This document shows positions 34,734 to 42,705 of a stretch of DNA of 64,000 bases, piece by piece (position 1 is the first letter of the stretch; every line of letters begins with the position of its first letter). Source of the DNA: Bacteroidales bacterium (GTDB taxonomy: Bacteria > Bacteroidota > Bacteroidia > Bacteroidales > Bacteroidaceae); assembly GCA_030532685.1 (NCBI GenBank), contig JAUNKN010000002.1, forward strand, positions 1-64,000, given 5' to 3'. The position numbers and the translations under genes were made by a program. Below the pieces are notes generated by a model, which was given only the letters and a program-made list of their open reading frames with translations, ran no database searches and was not told the DNA's origin.

Positions 34734-34783
34734 AGACTTCTTAGTTCTTACTTCTTTGTGAGAGGAACTGAGAAGTCTTTTTG
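34734..34783 (+). terminator. Terminator after the fimbrial locus
   Basis: A 14-bp stem, AGACTTCTTAGTTC with GAACTGAGAAGTCT, followed by TTTTTG. Confidence 0.8.
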
Positions 34784-34818
34784 ATTGCGGAAGCCCCTTG
34801 CTTTTGTGTTGCGCGCGA

Positions 34819-34850
34819 TTTGCTCAATTCGTCAAAAGTCTTTACCTTTG
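34819..34850 (+). promoter_or_regulatory. Promoter for the MerR-type regulator
   Basis: TTTG at 34819-34822, 20 bp, TACCTTTG at 34843-34850. The leader to the ATG at 34868 is only about 11 nt. Confidence 0.75.
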
Positions 34851-34867
34851 CGAAAAACGTAATCATT

Positions 34868-35212
34868 ATGCCTCTCAAAGCCAATAAAGACCTAAAACTT
34901 TACTATTCCATCGGCGAAGTTGCCGAAATGTTTGGTGTTGCCGATACTTTGTTGCGCTTTTGGGAACGTGAATTTCCCCAAATACAACCCAAGAAGGGCG
35001 GCCGTGGCATTCGCCAGTATACCAAGGAGGATATAGAAATAATTCGGGTCATCTATAATCTTGTCAAGGTGCGTGGCTTGCGCTTAGAAGCTGCCCGTGA
35101 GGTGCTACGCAAGAACCATGAAGGAACCGTGCAGCAAACGGAAGTTGTGGATCGCCTACGTAAATTGCGCGAAGAACTGATGCTGATGAAACGAGAACTG
35201 GGTGGCTTGTAG
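34868..35212 (+). CDS. MerR family transcriptional regulator
   Basis: A 114-residue DNA-binding protein with the MerR winged helix: KLYYSIGEVAEMFGVADTLL, RFWEREFPQI, RQYTKEDIEIIRVIYNLV, RGLRLEAAREVL, then a short coiled coil (VVDRLRKLREELMLMKREL). It lacks a C-terminal effector domain. Similar short MerR proteins are conserved across Bacteroidetes as single genes; the target is unknown. The frame is open upstream to 34781, but the promoter fixes the start. Confidence 0.88.
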   Translation: MPLKANKDLKLYYSIGEVAEMFGVADTLLRFWEREFPQIQPKKGGRGIRQYTKEDIEIIRVIYNLVKVRGLRLEAAREVLRKNHEGTVQQTEVVDRLRKLREELMLMKRELGGL

Positions 35213-35246
35213 CGCCCCTTATCTTTTGCCTATGGGCTTTTTATGG

Positions 35247-35282
35247 TTGCTATCCGGCATGATTGCGGGTAGCAATTTTCTT
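35247..35282 (+). terminator. Terminator after the MerR gene
   Basis: A 10-bp stem, TTGCTATCCG/CGGGTAGCAA, then TTTTCTTTTT. A second, weaker hairpin (AAGGGCGAT/ATCGCCTTT) lies at about 35305-35330. Confidence 0.7.
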
Positions 35283-35399
35283 TTTGGTAGACTGTGACAG
35301 GAAAAAGGGCGATTTCGATATCGCCTTTCTTTATCGTGCAACGGCCTTGGATTTAGCTTGAGAGGCGTTGGGTGCATGGAGCTTTCTACTCACGAAACC

Positions 35400-35430
35400 T
35401 TGTCTTTTTGCGTAGAATTTACTATCTTTG
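35400..35430 (+). promoter_or_regulatory. Promoter for the Nif3-like gene
   Basis: TTG at 35400-35402, 20 bp, TATCTTTG at 35423-35430. Confidence 0.6.
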
Positions 35431-35478
35431 CAGCCGCAAGCACGCGAAAATGTCAAAGTTGCGTGCTGCTGCAAACTT

Positions 35479-36258
35479 ATGAAAATCAAAGAAGTCGTAG
35501 AGGCCCTTGAAAAGTTTGCTCCGCTGCCCCTGCAGGAAAGCTATGATAATGCTGGCTTGCAGGTTGGAATAACAGGGAGTGAGTGTTCAGGGGCATTATT
35601 GTGCCTTGACGTGACCGAAGAGGTCATCGAAGAGGCTGTGCGCGAGGGTTTTAACCTCGTGATAGCCCATCATCCCATTTTATTTCGCGGCCTGAAGCGC
35701 ATCACTATCGATACGCAAGTGGAGCGTTGCGTACGTTTGGCCATTCGTCACGATATTGCTTTGTATGCTTCCCATACCAATCTGGATAATGCCCTCGGCG
35801 GCGTCTCCTTTGAGATGGCCCAGCGCATGGGACTGCAGGAGGTGAGCTTTTTGGAACCTTCGGCCGACGGGCAGAGTGGCAGCGGCGTGGTGGGCATGCT
35901 CCTCACGCCCACTGATGCCGAAACCTACTTGAAAACGCTCAAAAACCTTTTTGGTGTTGAATGTTTACAGTACACCCCTGGCCCTAAGTCGAAAATATCT
36001 CGTGTGGCTCTTTGTGGTGGTTCGGGCGATTTTCTCATTGATGCTGCCGTGCGTGCCCAAGCCGATTTGTTTGTGACGGGCGAGATAGGCTATCATCGCT
36101 TCTTTGGTCGCGAGGGCGAATTGTGGTTGGCAGCTCTCGGTCACTATCAGAGCGAGCGTTTCACCATCGAATTGATGGAGCGCATTGTGCGCCAAGCTCA
36201 CCCACAACTGCGCACTAAGGCTACTCACATTCATACCAATCCGATACAATATATCTAA
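35479..36258 (+). CDS. Nif3-like dinuclear metal center protein
   Basis: A 259-residue member of the Nif3/YbgI family, ring-forming proteins with two metals at the active site; some have been linked to GTP cyclohydrolase I type 2 activity, but the role is unsettled. The metal ligands are visible in VIAHHPILF, SHTNLDNALGG and GHYQSERFTIELM. It lacks the inserted PII-like domain found in longer homologues of about 360 residues. It lies 10 nt before the zinc-ribbon gene. Confidence 0.92.
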   Translation: MKIKEVVEALEKFAPLPLQESYDNAGLQVGITGSECSGALLCLDVTEEVIEEAVREGFNLVIAHHPILFRGLKRITIDTQVERCVRLAIRHDIALYASHTNLDNALGGVSFEMAQRMGLQEVSFLEPSADGQSGSGVVGMLLTPTDAETYLKTLKNLFGVECLQYTPGPKSKISRVALCGGSGDFLIDAAVRAQADLFVTGEIGYHRFFGREGELWLAALGHYQSERFTIELMERIVRQAHPQLRTKATHIHTNPIQYI

Positions 36259-36268
36259 GATAAAACCT

Positions 36269-37102
36269 ATGGCAAAAAAGGAACAAGTGGCCGACATGAC
36301 GGTCGAACAACGATTGAAGAACCTCTATCAGCTCCAATCGAAGCTGTCCGAGATTGACCGCATCAAGATTTTGCGCGGCGAGTTGCCCCTCGAAGTGCAG
36401 GACCTCGAGGACGAAATCGAAGGCTTGCAGCATCGCTTGGATCGTTATGCCGATGATATTGCACAGCTCAACAACGACATTGCCCAACGTCGCGATGCCA
36501 TTGTGCAAGCGCAGGAGTTGATGCAACGCTACGAGAAGCAGCTCGAAGAAGTGCGCAACAATCGTGAGTACGACAATCTGACGAAGGAAATCGAATTCCA
36601 GAGTCTTGAAATCGAACTCTTGAAGAAAAAAATAGGCGAAGCCGAACGTAGCCTGACGACTAAACAAGCCGATTTGGATCGTGGCCGTGCTCAGCTGTCT
36701 GATCGCCAAAGCGAACTCGATGTGAAGCGTGGCGAACTCGACGAAATCGTAGAAGAAACAAAGGCCGAGGAAGAAAAACTCCGTGAGAAGGCTTTGCAAA
36801 TCGAAACGACCATTGAGCCTCGATTGCTCACGGCCTTCAAGCGCATCCGCAAGAGTTCGCGCAATGGTTTGGGCATCGTCTATGTGCAGCGCGATGCTTG
36901 TGGTGGTTGTTTCAACAAGATTCCGCCTCAGCGCCAGCTTGACATTCGTATGCGCAAAAAGGTGATTGTGTGCGAATACTGCGGTCGTATCATGATCGAC
37001 CCAGAACTGGCAGGTATTAAAATCGAAAAGCCCGCGGAGGAAAAGCCTAAGCGTCGCACAGCTACCCGTCGCAAGAAGACGGAGGAAAGCTCCGAGGCTT
37101 AA
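36269..37102 (+). CDS. Coiled-coil protein with C-terminal C4 zinc ribbon
   Basis: 277 residues: a long coiled coil (about 20-190) and then a C4 zinc ribbon with Cys pairs in DACGGCFNKIPPQ and VIVCEYCGRIM, followed by a Lys/Arg-rich tail. This matches the CT398-like zf-RING_7 family, which is regularly found next to nif3-like genes; nucleic-acid binding is suggested for the family but not proven. The chosen ATG leaves a 10-nt gap from the nif3-like stop. Confidence 0.88.
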   Translation: MAKKEQVADMTVEQRLKNLYQLQSKLSEIDRIKILRGELPLEVQDLEDEIEGLQHRLDRYADDIAQLNNDIAQRRDAIVQAQELMQRYEKQLEEVRNNREYDNLTKEIEFQSLEIELLKKKIGEAERSLTTKQADLDRGRAQLSDRQSELDVKRGELDEIVEETKAEEEKLREKALQIETTIEPRLLTAFKRIRKSSRNGLGIVYVQRDACGGCFNKIPPQRQLDIRMRKKVIVCEYCGRIMIDPELAGIKIEKPAEEKPKRRTATRRKKTEESSEA

Positions 37103-37188
37103 TCTGCATGGCCCTTTAGGGCTTACGCTTGGAGTTTCGGAGCGCTGTCTTAAGCCCTATTCTCCACAGCAGTATGCATCGTAAATCC

Positions 37189-37234
37189 AAAGGAGCTGCG
37201 CCGAAATGTACATTTCGGTACAGCTCCTTTTTTA
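37189..37234 (+). terminator. Terminator between the zinc-ribbon gene and rlmH
   Basis: A long stem, AAAGGAGCTG plus CCGAAATG with complements and a 2-nt mismatch on each side, then a T run. It ends only 34 nt before the rlmH start. Confidence 0.8.
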
Positions 37235-37268
37235 TAGGATTTTTTCTTATTCTTCTCCCAATCTGAGT

Positions 37269-37742
37269 ATGAAGATATTGTTGCTCGTCGTGGGCCGCAC
37301 GACCGATAAACATCTCTCGGCACTCCTGGCCGATTATAACGCACGCATACCTCACTATATTCCCTATGAGATGGAGGTGATTCCTGAATTGAAATCGACC
37401 AAATCGCTCAGTGCCGAGCAGCAAAAAGAGCGTGAGGGCGAGCTCATCGTCAAGTCGCTACGCGAAGGCGACTGGCTGGTGCTGCTGGACGAAGGCGGCA
37501 AGGAGTTGCGCTCGATAGAATTTGCCGACTATTTGCAAAAGCGGCAACACTCCGTGTCGCGGCGTTTGGTTTTTGTCGTTGGTGGTCCTTATGGCTTTTC
37601 GTCGTCAGTTTATGCCTTGGCCAAGGAAAAACTGTCGCTTTCACGCATGACTTTCTCGCATCAGATGGTACGGCTCTTTATGGCCGAGCAGATTTATCGC
37701 GCCATGACCATTTTGCGAGGCGAGCCCTATCACCATGAATAG
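37269..37742 (+). CDS. rlmH: 23S rRNA pseudouridine-1915 N3-methyltransferase
   Basis: Methylates pseudouridine 1915 in helix 69 of 23S rRNA using S-adenosylmethionine. The 157 residues match the family length. SPOUT features are the knot loop VFVVGGPYGFS and the C-terminal LSLSRMTFSHQMVRLFMAEQ with IYRAMTILRGEPYHHE. The start MKILLLVVG is standard. A terminator lies just upstream and no TAnnTTTG box separates it from the gene. Confidence 0.96.
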   Translation: MKILLLVVGRTTDKHLSALLADYNARIPHYIPYEMEVIPELKSTKSLSAEQQKEREGELIVKSLREGDWLVLLDEGGKELRSIEFADYLQKRQHSVSRRLVFVVGGPYGFSSSVYALAKEKLSLSRMTFSHQMVRLFMAEQIYRAMTILRGEPYHHE

Positions 37743-38883
37743 ATGCTTTGCAAAGCGCTTGGGCCGCTGGAAAATCCTATGTGGGAAGGAGAAAAATCTA
37801 CGTGGGAAGGAAAAAATCCTACGTGGGACGCAGGATTTTCTACGTGGGACGCAGAAAAAACGGCATGGGAGCTTGCTTCTCTCTTTTTGTTTCTTGGGGC
37901 TTTTTCTGCTGTTGTCCTCTTGGACAGAGAAGCAAGAGGCGCGGCGCTATCGGGTGATGTGGTGGAACGTAGAAAATCTTTTTGACACGCTGCACGATGA
38001 GGGACACGACGATACCGAATTTCTCCCCACTGCTGCCCGCACTTGGGATAGTCGTCGCTATTGGAGCAAGCAAGGAGCTTTGGCCCACCACATCTTGGCG
38101 CTGGGAGGCTGGCAACCGGTCGATTTGGTGGGGATGTGTGAAGTGGAAAACGACAGTGTGCTCCATCACTTGGTGCATCGTACGCGTTTAGCTCGATTGG
38201 GCTATGAGTATGTGATGACCCGCAGTGCCGATCGCCGCGGTGTAGACGTGGCTTTGTTGTATCAACCCGAGAGTTTTCGACTCCTCGAGGTGCACACCTT
38301 CCGCATCCCCTACGACGAGCAGCGCGAGCGTCCCACCCGCGACCTGTTGCTCTGTTCGGGACAAGTGCCTCATGGCGATACGCTCGACGTGGTGTTGGCT
38401 CATTTGCCCTCACGACGAGGAGGGGCCTCGCGCTCCGAAAGTTATCGTCTGCGCTGCACGCGCCGCATCGCTCAAATCGTCGATAGCTTGTCGGGGGTGC
38501 GCCAGCATTTTCAAATGCTTTGCATGGGCGATTTTAACGACGAAGCCACCGACCGCTCCGTTCGGGAGGGAATAGGCACACGCTTGGTGGCGCTCTCGCA
38601 CACGGCCACTCCGCTTCCTCTGCCACAGGAGGGGAGCATAGAGGGAACTTATTTCTTTCGTGGCGCATGGAGTCGCATCGATCAGATGCTTGTTTCTCCC
38701 TCCCTGCTTTCTCCCTCTGCTCCTTTGCGTACGGACGTTCTGCATTGTCACATTTATGCTCCTCCTTCTCTGCTCGAAGCGGCTGTCCCTATGGGGGTGC
38801 AACCTCGTCGCAACTACCGAGGCCCGCACTATCATGGTGGGGTGAGCGACCACCTTCCGCTCTTTCTCGACTTGTATTATTGA
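37735..38883 (+). CDS. Endonuclease/exonuclease/phosphatase family protein with repeat-derived N-terminus
   Basis: 382 residues. The catalytic domain shows the family landmarks WWNVENLFD, CEVEN, RRGVDVALLY, HLPSRRGG, GDFND and GVSDHLPLF, so it is probably a secreted or membrane-anchored nuclease or phosphodiesterase. A hydrophobic segment (SLLLSFCFLGLFLLLSSW) at about 46-63 would normally be the signal peptide, yet it is preceded by 45 residues read from four to five 21-bp repeats, giving a seven-residue rhythm (ILCGKEK, NLRGKEK, ILRGTQD, FLRGTQK). The ATG overlaps the end of rlmH by 8 nt. If a TTG near 37873 were used instead, the repeats would be untranslated. Confidence 0.8.
   Translation: MNRCFAKRLGRWKILCGKEKNLRGKEKILRGTQDFLRGTQKKRHGSLLLSFCFLGLFLLLSSWTEKQEARRYRVMWWNVENLFDTLHDEGHDDTEFLPTAARTWDSRRYWSKQGALAHHILALGGWQPVDLVGMCEVENDSVLHHLVHRTRLARLGYEYVMTRSADRRGVDVALLYQPESFRLLEVHTFRIPYDEQRERPTRDLLLCSGQVPHGDTLDVVLAHLPSRRGGASRSESYRLRCTRRIAQIVDSLSGVRQHFQMLCMGDFNDEATDRSVREGIGTRLVALSHTATPLPLPQEGSIEGTYFFRGAWSRIDQMLVSPSLLSPSAPLRTDVLHCHIYAPPSLLEAAVPMGVQPRRNYRGPHYHGGVSDHLPLFLDLYY
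37777..37870 (+). repeat. 21-bp repeat cluster, locus 4, inside a coding region
   Basis: Units start at 37777, 37798, 37819, 37840 and 37861, an exact 21-bp period. The first reads CTATGTGGGAAGG, the next three CTACGTGGGA, and the last a decayed CGGCATGGGA. Confidence 0.9.
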
Positions 38884-38895
38884 TAGAATCTATTG

Positions 38896-38913
38896 CAGAT
38901 AAGTTTTTATCTG
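38896..38913. promoter_or_regulatory. Dyad upstream of the dps promoter
   Basis: CAGATAA-N4-TTATCTG, a perfect 7-bp inverted repeat touching the -33 box of dps, with a further GATAGAATCTAT just upstream (38882-38893). It is a candidate operator for an OxyR-like regulator, though the spacing does not match the E. coli OxyR consensus. Confidence 0.4.
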
Positions 38914-38944
38914 TTGGATTTTGCAATAAAAAGTCCTACCTTTG
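38914..38944 (+). promoter_or_regulatory. Promoter for dps
   Basis: TTG at 38914-38916, 20 bp, TACCTTTG at 38937-38944; the ATG follows at 38973. Confidence 0.7.
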
Positions 38945-38972
38945 CACCATCAAACAATAAAACCATAAGACA

Positions 38973-39446
38973 ATGAAAACGAATTCTTACATCCACATTT
39001 CTGAGGAGCAAGCAGCTCCCGTAGTAGCAGGTTTGTCACAACTCTTGGCCGATTTGCAAATTTTCTACTCCAACCTCCGTGGTTTCCACTGGAACATCAA
39101 GGGTGCCAATTTCTATTCGCTCCACGAGGCTTTCGAGAACTACTACAACGAGGTTAATGAGAAAATCGACGAAGTTGCCGAGCGCATTCTTCAACTCGGT
39201 GCTATTCCCGAACACCGCTTTGCTCAATATGCACACACTTCAAAGGTGGAGCAAACGGGCGTAGTGAGCGATGGCCAAGAAGCTCTTCGCAACATCCTCG
39301 AAACCTTCCGTCACTTGCTGGCACAAGAGCGCAGCGTGCTCGAAGCCGCTCAAGAGGCTGGCGACGAAGTAACGGCTGGCTTGATGGGCGACTACATGGC
39401 TGCCCAAGAGAAGCAAGTGTGGATGCTCGTGGCTACACTGAGCTAA
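38973..39446 (+). CDS. dps: Dps family DNA-binding ferritin-like protein
   Basis: A 157-residue Dps, a dodecamer that oxidises and stores iron using peroxide and protects DNA. The ferroxidase residues are seen in NLRGFHWNIKG, FYSLHEAFENYYNEVNEKID and EVAERILQLGAIP. In Bacteroides dps is under OxyR control, and a dyad precedes this promoter. It stands alone; its terminator lies inside the end of the convergent comEC gene. Confidence 0.96.
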   Translation: MKTNSYIHISEEQAAPVVAGLSQLLADLQIFYSNLRGFHWNIKGANFYSLHEAFENYYNEVNEKIDEVAERILQLGAIPEHRFAQYAHTSKVEQTGVVSDGQEALRNILETFRHLLAQERSVLEAAQEAGDEVTAGLMGDYMAAQEKQVWMLVATLS

Positions 39447-39460
39447 TCGACACGTCGTTC

Positions 39461-41614
39461 CTATTTTTTATTTGGTGCGCTATATACACCTCTCTGTTCG
39501 ACATCGTGAACAGGGAGGTGTAGTTTTTGTGCTGCTTGTAGGTAGTGTGTGCGCTGATAGGGCGATAGCGAAGCGCACAAGACGAGCAGACGCGGCTTAT
39601 AGTGCCGTAGCAAATGGGGTAGTCTTCCTCGTGCTCCACGAAGCAACAATAGGGCATCGACAAGGAGAGGCTCGCGAGGATAGGTGTAGGCAAGAGCATC
39701 GTCGACCACGGCCCAACGCTGCCCAGCAAAGCAAAGAACGTGGGGTATGGCCAGCAGGGCAGGGTGTGTGTTGAGTTGGGCACAGCCCGAGGAATTGTGG
39801 AGCAGCGTGAGCGGTAGTTTTTCGACTTGCCACTTTTGTGGTTGCCACCAGTTGCGCGCTGTTGCTCCCAATGCTTGCTTGGCCAAGAGCGTATCGGAAG
39901 CTAAAAGAACACTTTTCCCCGAAGGAGAAAGACAATGAATGGCCGTGAGTTTTTGGTGACGATACAAGAGGATTTGGGGCTGGGATAGGGGAGTGGGCTG
40001 TGCATCAAGGAGTAGCGAAGCTCCTAAGGCTAAGCAACTGAAACCTATGCTTCCATACCGTTGCAGCGGAGAGAACCTGCGCCAGTGAGCTTGACACCAC
40101 AGCACAAGGAGGAGCAGCCCGTAGGCTAAGCATACGCTGCGTGCAGAAGGCCATAGCGACCAAGAAGAGAAGGGGAGATGCGTGAGCTGCTGTAAGAAAA
40201 GGGCTATTCCATCTAAGAGCAGCGTAAGTGCTTGAGCCAAGAGGCTTTTTCCAAAGGGGAGAAGGAGAAAAAGCAGTGCACCTGCAAGTATCAGATAGGC
40301 CGCGGGAACGATGAGTAGGCTACTGAGTAGCCCCGTCCAGGAAAGTTGATGAAAATAGAAAGCGACCAGTGGGGCCGTGGCCAGCTGTGCAAAAAAGGAC
40401 ACGAGCAGCAATTCCCACAGGGCTAAGGCCAAGCGTTTGAGCGCAATCAAGGCGGGAGGAGTTGCATGCCCGCCTAAGACTAAGGCCTCGCGAGGACTGA
40501 TGGGAAAGAAGGCAGAGGGAGTGGGAATGAGGGGACGAAACAAGACAATGCCTGCCACGGCGGCACAAGAAAGTTGAAACCCGACGTCAAAGAGCCATTG
40601 CGGCGACCACAAGAGTAGGAGAATGGCCGAGAGCGTGAGGCTGTGGAGAGCTCCTGAACGACGAGCAAAAAGCTGGAAAATCTGCGCTAAACTGAGCATA
40701 AGCGCTGCGCGAAGGAGCGAAAGCGGAAAACCTGCGACAAAAACGAAAGTCCAAATGAATAGAAGGCCAAGTAGCACGACTGCTAATTGAAGTAGGCGGT
40801 TATTGTAGCGTCGTAGCCGTGTGGTGAGCCCTTGAACAAGAAGAAAGAGAATGGAGAGGTGCAAGCCCGAGAGGGCCAACACGTGGCTGCTACCCGTTTG
40901 TGCGTACAATGCGCGAGTTTCGGGGTCGAGCAGGCTGCGTTCGCCCAAGGTCATTGCCGCCAGGACACCGAGAGTGCGGCCGTGAAAGTGAGAGCGATAT
41001 TTCTCCACGAGGGTTTCGCGCAGCAGGAGTGCGCGCTCGCGCAAGGTGAGCGAAGCCCCTATGGGACTGATGCACCAATCGTGGCGAAACACAAGCGCTG
41101 TGCCTGAGATGCCTTGTTGACGCAGGTAGGCTGCCCGATTGCTTTCGCCTGGATTGCGCAATGAACTGGGGGAGGATATCGTGGTGTGCAGGAACAGTGC
41201 ATCGCCTATGCGAGGGCTTACGTCTTGTTCCACCAGCAGGAGTTCGACGAGGCGATCACGTACGGGAGCATCCAGCAGGCGGGCACGTACGCGCCAACTT
41301 TTGGAAAGTGGCTTGGGGGTGTCAATGACGACGGCTCGGTAGCTTTGTGCTTGCTGCGGCCATGAGCAAGTTTGGCTTTGTCGCACACTGACCAAGAGGG
41401 CCATACCGAGTAGCAGAGTGCCTCCTTGGAGCAACCACAAAGCAGAGCGGTGCCTCCACAAAGCCAAGCCCCAGCAGAGCAACATGCCCGTCCACAAGAG
41501 AAAGAGGAGCCACGAGTAGGCCGTGAGCGAAAAGAAAAACCACTCCCCCACAGCGATGCCTGCCGCTAAGGGCAAGAGGATGCGCAGTAGGGGAGTGGTG
41601 AAATGAGCTTGCAT
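39461..41614 (-). CDS. comEC: ComEC/Rec2 family DNA uptake channel protein
   Basis: A 717-residue polytopic membrane protein of the ComEC family, expected to carry single-stranded DNA across the inner membrane. It has an N-terminal DUF4131 region (about 20-180), the competence domain with TGSSHVLALSGLHLSILFLL, and many helices. The C-terminal region resembles the metallo-beta-lactamase-like part but lacks an HxHxDH metal motif, as in many Bacteroidetes homologues. The start MQAHFTTPLL was chosen over a GTG at 41635. It follows the acyltransferase gene on the same strand with a 110-nt gap. Confidence 0.9.
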   Translation of the reverse strand: MQAHFTTPLLRILLPLAAGIAVGEWFFFSLTAYSWLLFLLWTGMLLCWGLALWRHRSALWLLQGGTLLLGMALLVSVRQSQTCSWPQQAQSYRAVVIDTPKPLSKSWRVRARLLDAPVRDRLVELLLVEQDVSPRIGDALFLHTTISSPSSLRNPGESNRAAYLRQQGISGTALVFRHDWCISPIGASLTLRERALLLRETLVEKYRSHFHGRTLGVLAAMTLGERSLLDPETRALYAQTGSSHVLALSGLHLSILFLLVQGLTTRLRRYNNRLLQLAVVLLGLLFIWTFVFVAGFPLSLLRAALMLSLAQIFQLFARRSGALHSLTLSAILLLLWSPQWLFDVGFQLSCAAVAGIVLFRPLIPTPSAFFPISPREALVLGGHATPPALIALKRLALALWELLLVSFFAQLATAPLVAFYFHQLSWTGLLSSLLIVPAAYLILAGALLFLLLPFGKSLLAQALTLLLDGIALFLQQLTHLPFSSWSLWPSARSVCLAYGLLLLVLWCQAHWRRFSPLQRYGSIGFSCLALGASLLLDAQPTPLSQPQILLYRHQKLTAIHCLSPSGKSVLLASDTLLAKQALGATARNWWQPQKWQVEKLPLTLLHNSSGCAQLNTHPALLAIPHVLCFAGQRWAVVDDALAYTYPREPLLVDALLLLRGARGRLPHLLRHYKPRLLVLCASLSPYQRTHYLQAAQKLHLPVHDVEQRGVYSAPNKK
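39485..39528 (+). terminator. dps terminator inside the 3' end of comEC
   Basis: A 15-bp stem with one wobble, TACACCTCTCTGTTC with GAACAGGGAGGTGTA, followed by GTTTTTG. It lies wholly within the last codons of comEC. Confidence 0.7.
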
Positions 41615-41724
41615 CGTAGAAAACTTTGAAAGCACTGACGATAGGAAGAGAGCAAAGCGCGTGGAAGAAGTAGGCGAGCTAAGGCTCTCGGGGAGGTAGG
41701 TGCACGATGAGCAATCGCTTCGTC

Positions 41725-42483
41725 TTAGTCCTGAGTTGGAGTTTCGCAGGCTTGGTGGCGTTCGGGCAGTGCACTATTGATGGCCGAATGGGCAGCTTTG
41801 AGCGTCGTGCGCACATTGTCCGAGCCTTGACAAGTGGGAACGATGGGGGCATGGATGGTCATGCGCAGACGGTGCCAGCGCACAAAGCTCAAACCTTTGT
41901 CGCGAGGCAAGAGGTCGAAACAGCCATCGAGCGTGATGGGCACAACGGGCAGCTGCAACTCGTCGGCAAGCTGAAATGCTCCACGACGAAAGGTCGAAAG
42001 TCGGCCATCGTGCGAGCGTGTTCCTTCGGGAAATACCATGAGCGAAGTGCCATCAGTGAGTCTTTCGCGAGCTTCCTGCATGGTGCGATTTACGGCTGCA
42101 CGGCTCGAACGGTCCACAAAGATGTATCCAGCTTTCTCGCAAGCAAAGCCTACGAAAGGCATGTGGCGTAGCGAGGCCTTGAGCATCCACTTGAATTCTC
42201 GTCCCAAAAAACCGCAAAGGAAAAAGATGTCGAAGGCTCCTTGATGGTTGGCCACAAACACGTAGCTCTGTCCCTTCTTGAGATGCTCGCGCCCCGTGAC
42301 TTGAACGGGGAGAAAGAGTGCGCGGATAAGCGTGTAGCCCCACAGCTGACTGGGATAGAAAGCGCACCAGCGGCGCAAGCCTATCATGCTACCGATTCCC
42401 GTGGTTAGGGTGGTAATGAGCGTGCTCAAGAGAATGAAGGGGGCAATGAAGAGTACTTGATAGAGGCGATAAAGGAACGTCAT
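41725..42483 (-). CDS. 1-acyl-sn-glycerol-3-phosphate acyltransferase (PlsC family)
   Basis: A 252-residue membrane-bound acyltransferase that adds a second fatty acid to lysophosphatidate in phospholipid synthesis. It shows an N-terminal hydrophobic segment, the catalytic motif NHQGAFD (NHx4D) and the substrate motif FPEGTRS. An in-frame TTG lies two codons upstream, but the ATG at 42483 is used here. Confidence 0.9.
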   Translation of the reverse strand: MTFLYRLYQVLFIAPFILLSTLITTLTTGIGSMIGLRRWCAFYPSQLWGYTLIRALFLPVQVTGREHLKKGQSYVFVANHQGAFDIFFLCGFLGREFKWMLKASLRHMPFVGFACEKAGYIFVDRSSRAAVNRTMQEARERLTDGTSLMVFPEGTRSHDGRLSTFRRGAFQLADELQLPVVPITLDGCFDLLPRDKGLSFVRWHRLRMTIHAPIVPTCQGSDNVRTTLKAAHSAINSALPERHQACETPTQD

Positions 42484-42582
42484 GGCCAAACGAGAGTAGG
42501 ATGAAAGAGAAAGTAGGAGGGAGCAGCGCGCGCAGATAAGGGCATTTTGCCGCTCGTTTCCGACAAATTAAAATTTCCTTTG

Positions 42583-42590
42583 CAAAGGTA
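42583..42590 (-). promoter_or_regulatory. -7 promoter box for plsC-comEC
   Basis: Minus strand TACCTTTG, leaving a leader of about 94 nt. The gap also holds a CG-rich GCGCGCGC stretch near 42527. Confidence 0.55.
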
Positions 42591-42647
42591 CGAAATCCTT
42601 GTTAATATCGGCGTATTCTTGTTCCCCATCTCGTTTTCTGAAAAGAA

Positions 42648-42688
42648 ATAGCCTGTTCGCGGCAGAGAGAGTGCGGCGAACAGGCTAT
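42648..42688 (-). terminator. Terminator after the M6 protease gene
   Basis: A 13-bp stem, ATAGCCTGTTCGC/GCGAACAGGCTAT, with a 15-nt loop; TTTCTTTTC follows on the minus strand. Confidence 0.7.
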
Positions 42689-42705
42689 GTTTTGTACAAA
42701 AGGGT

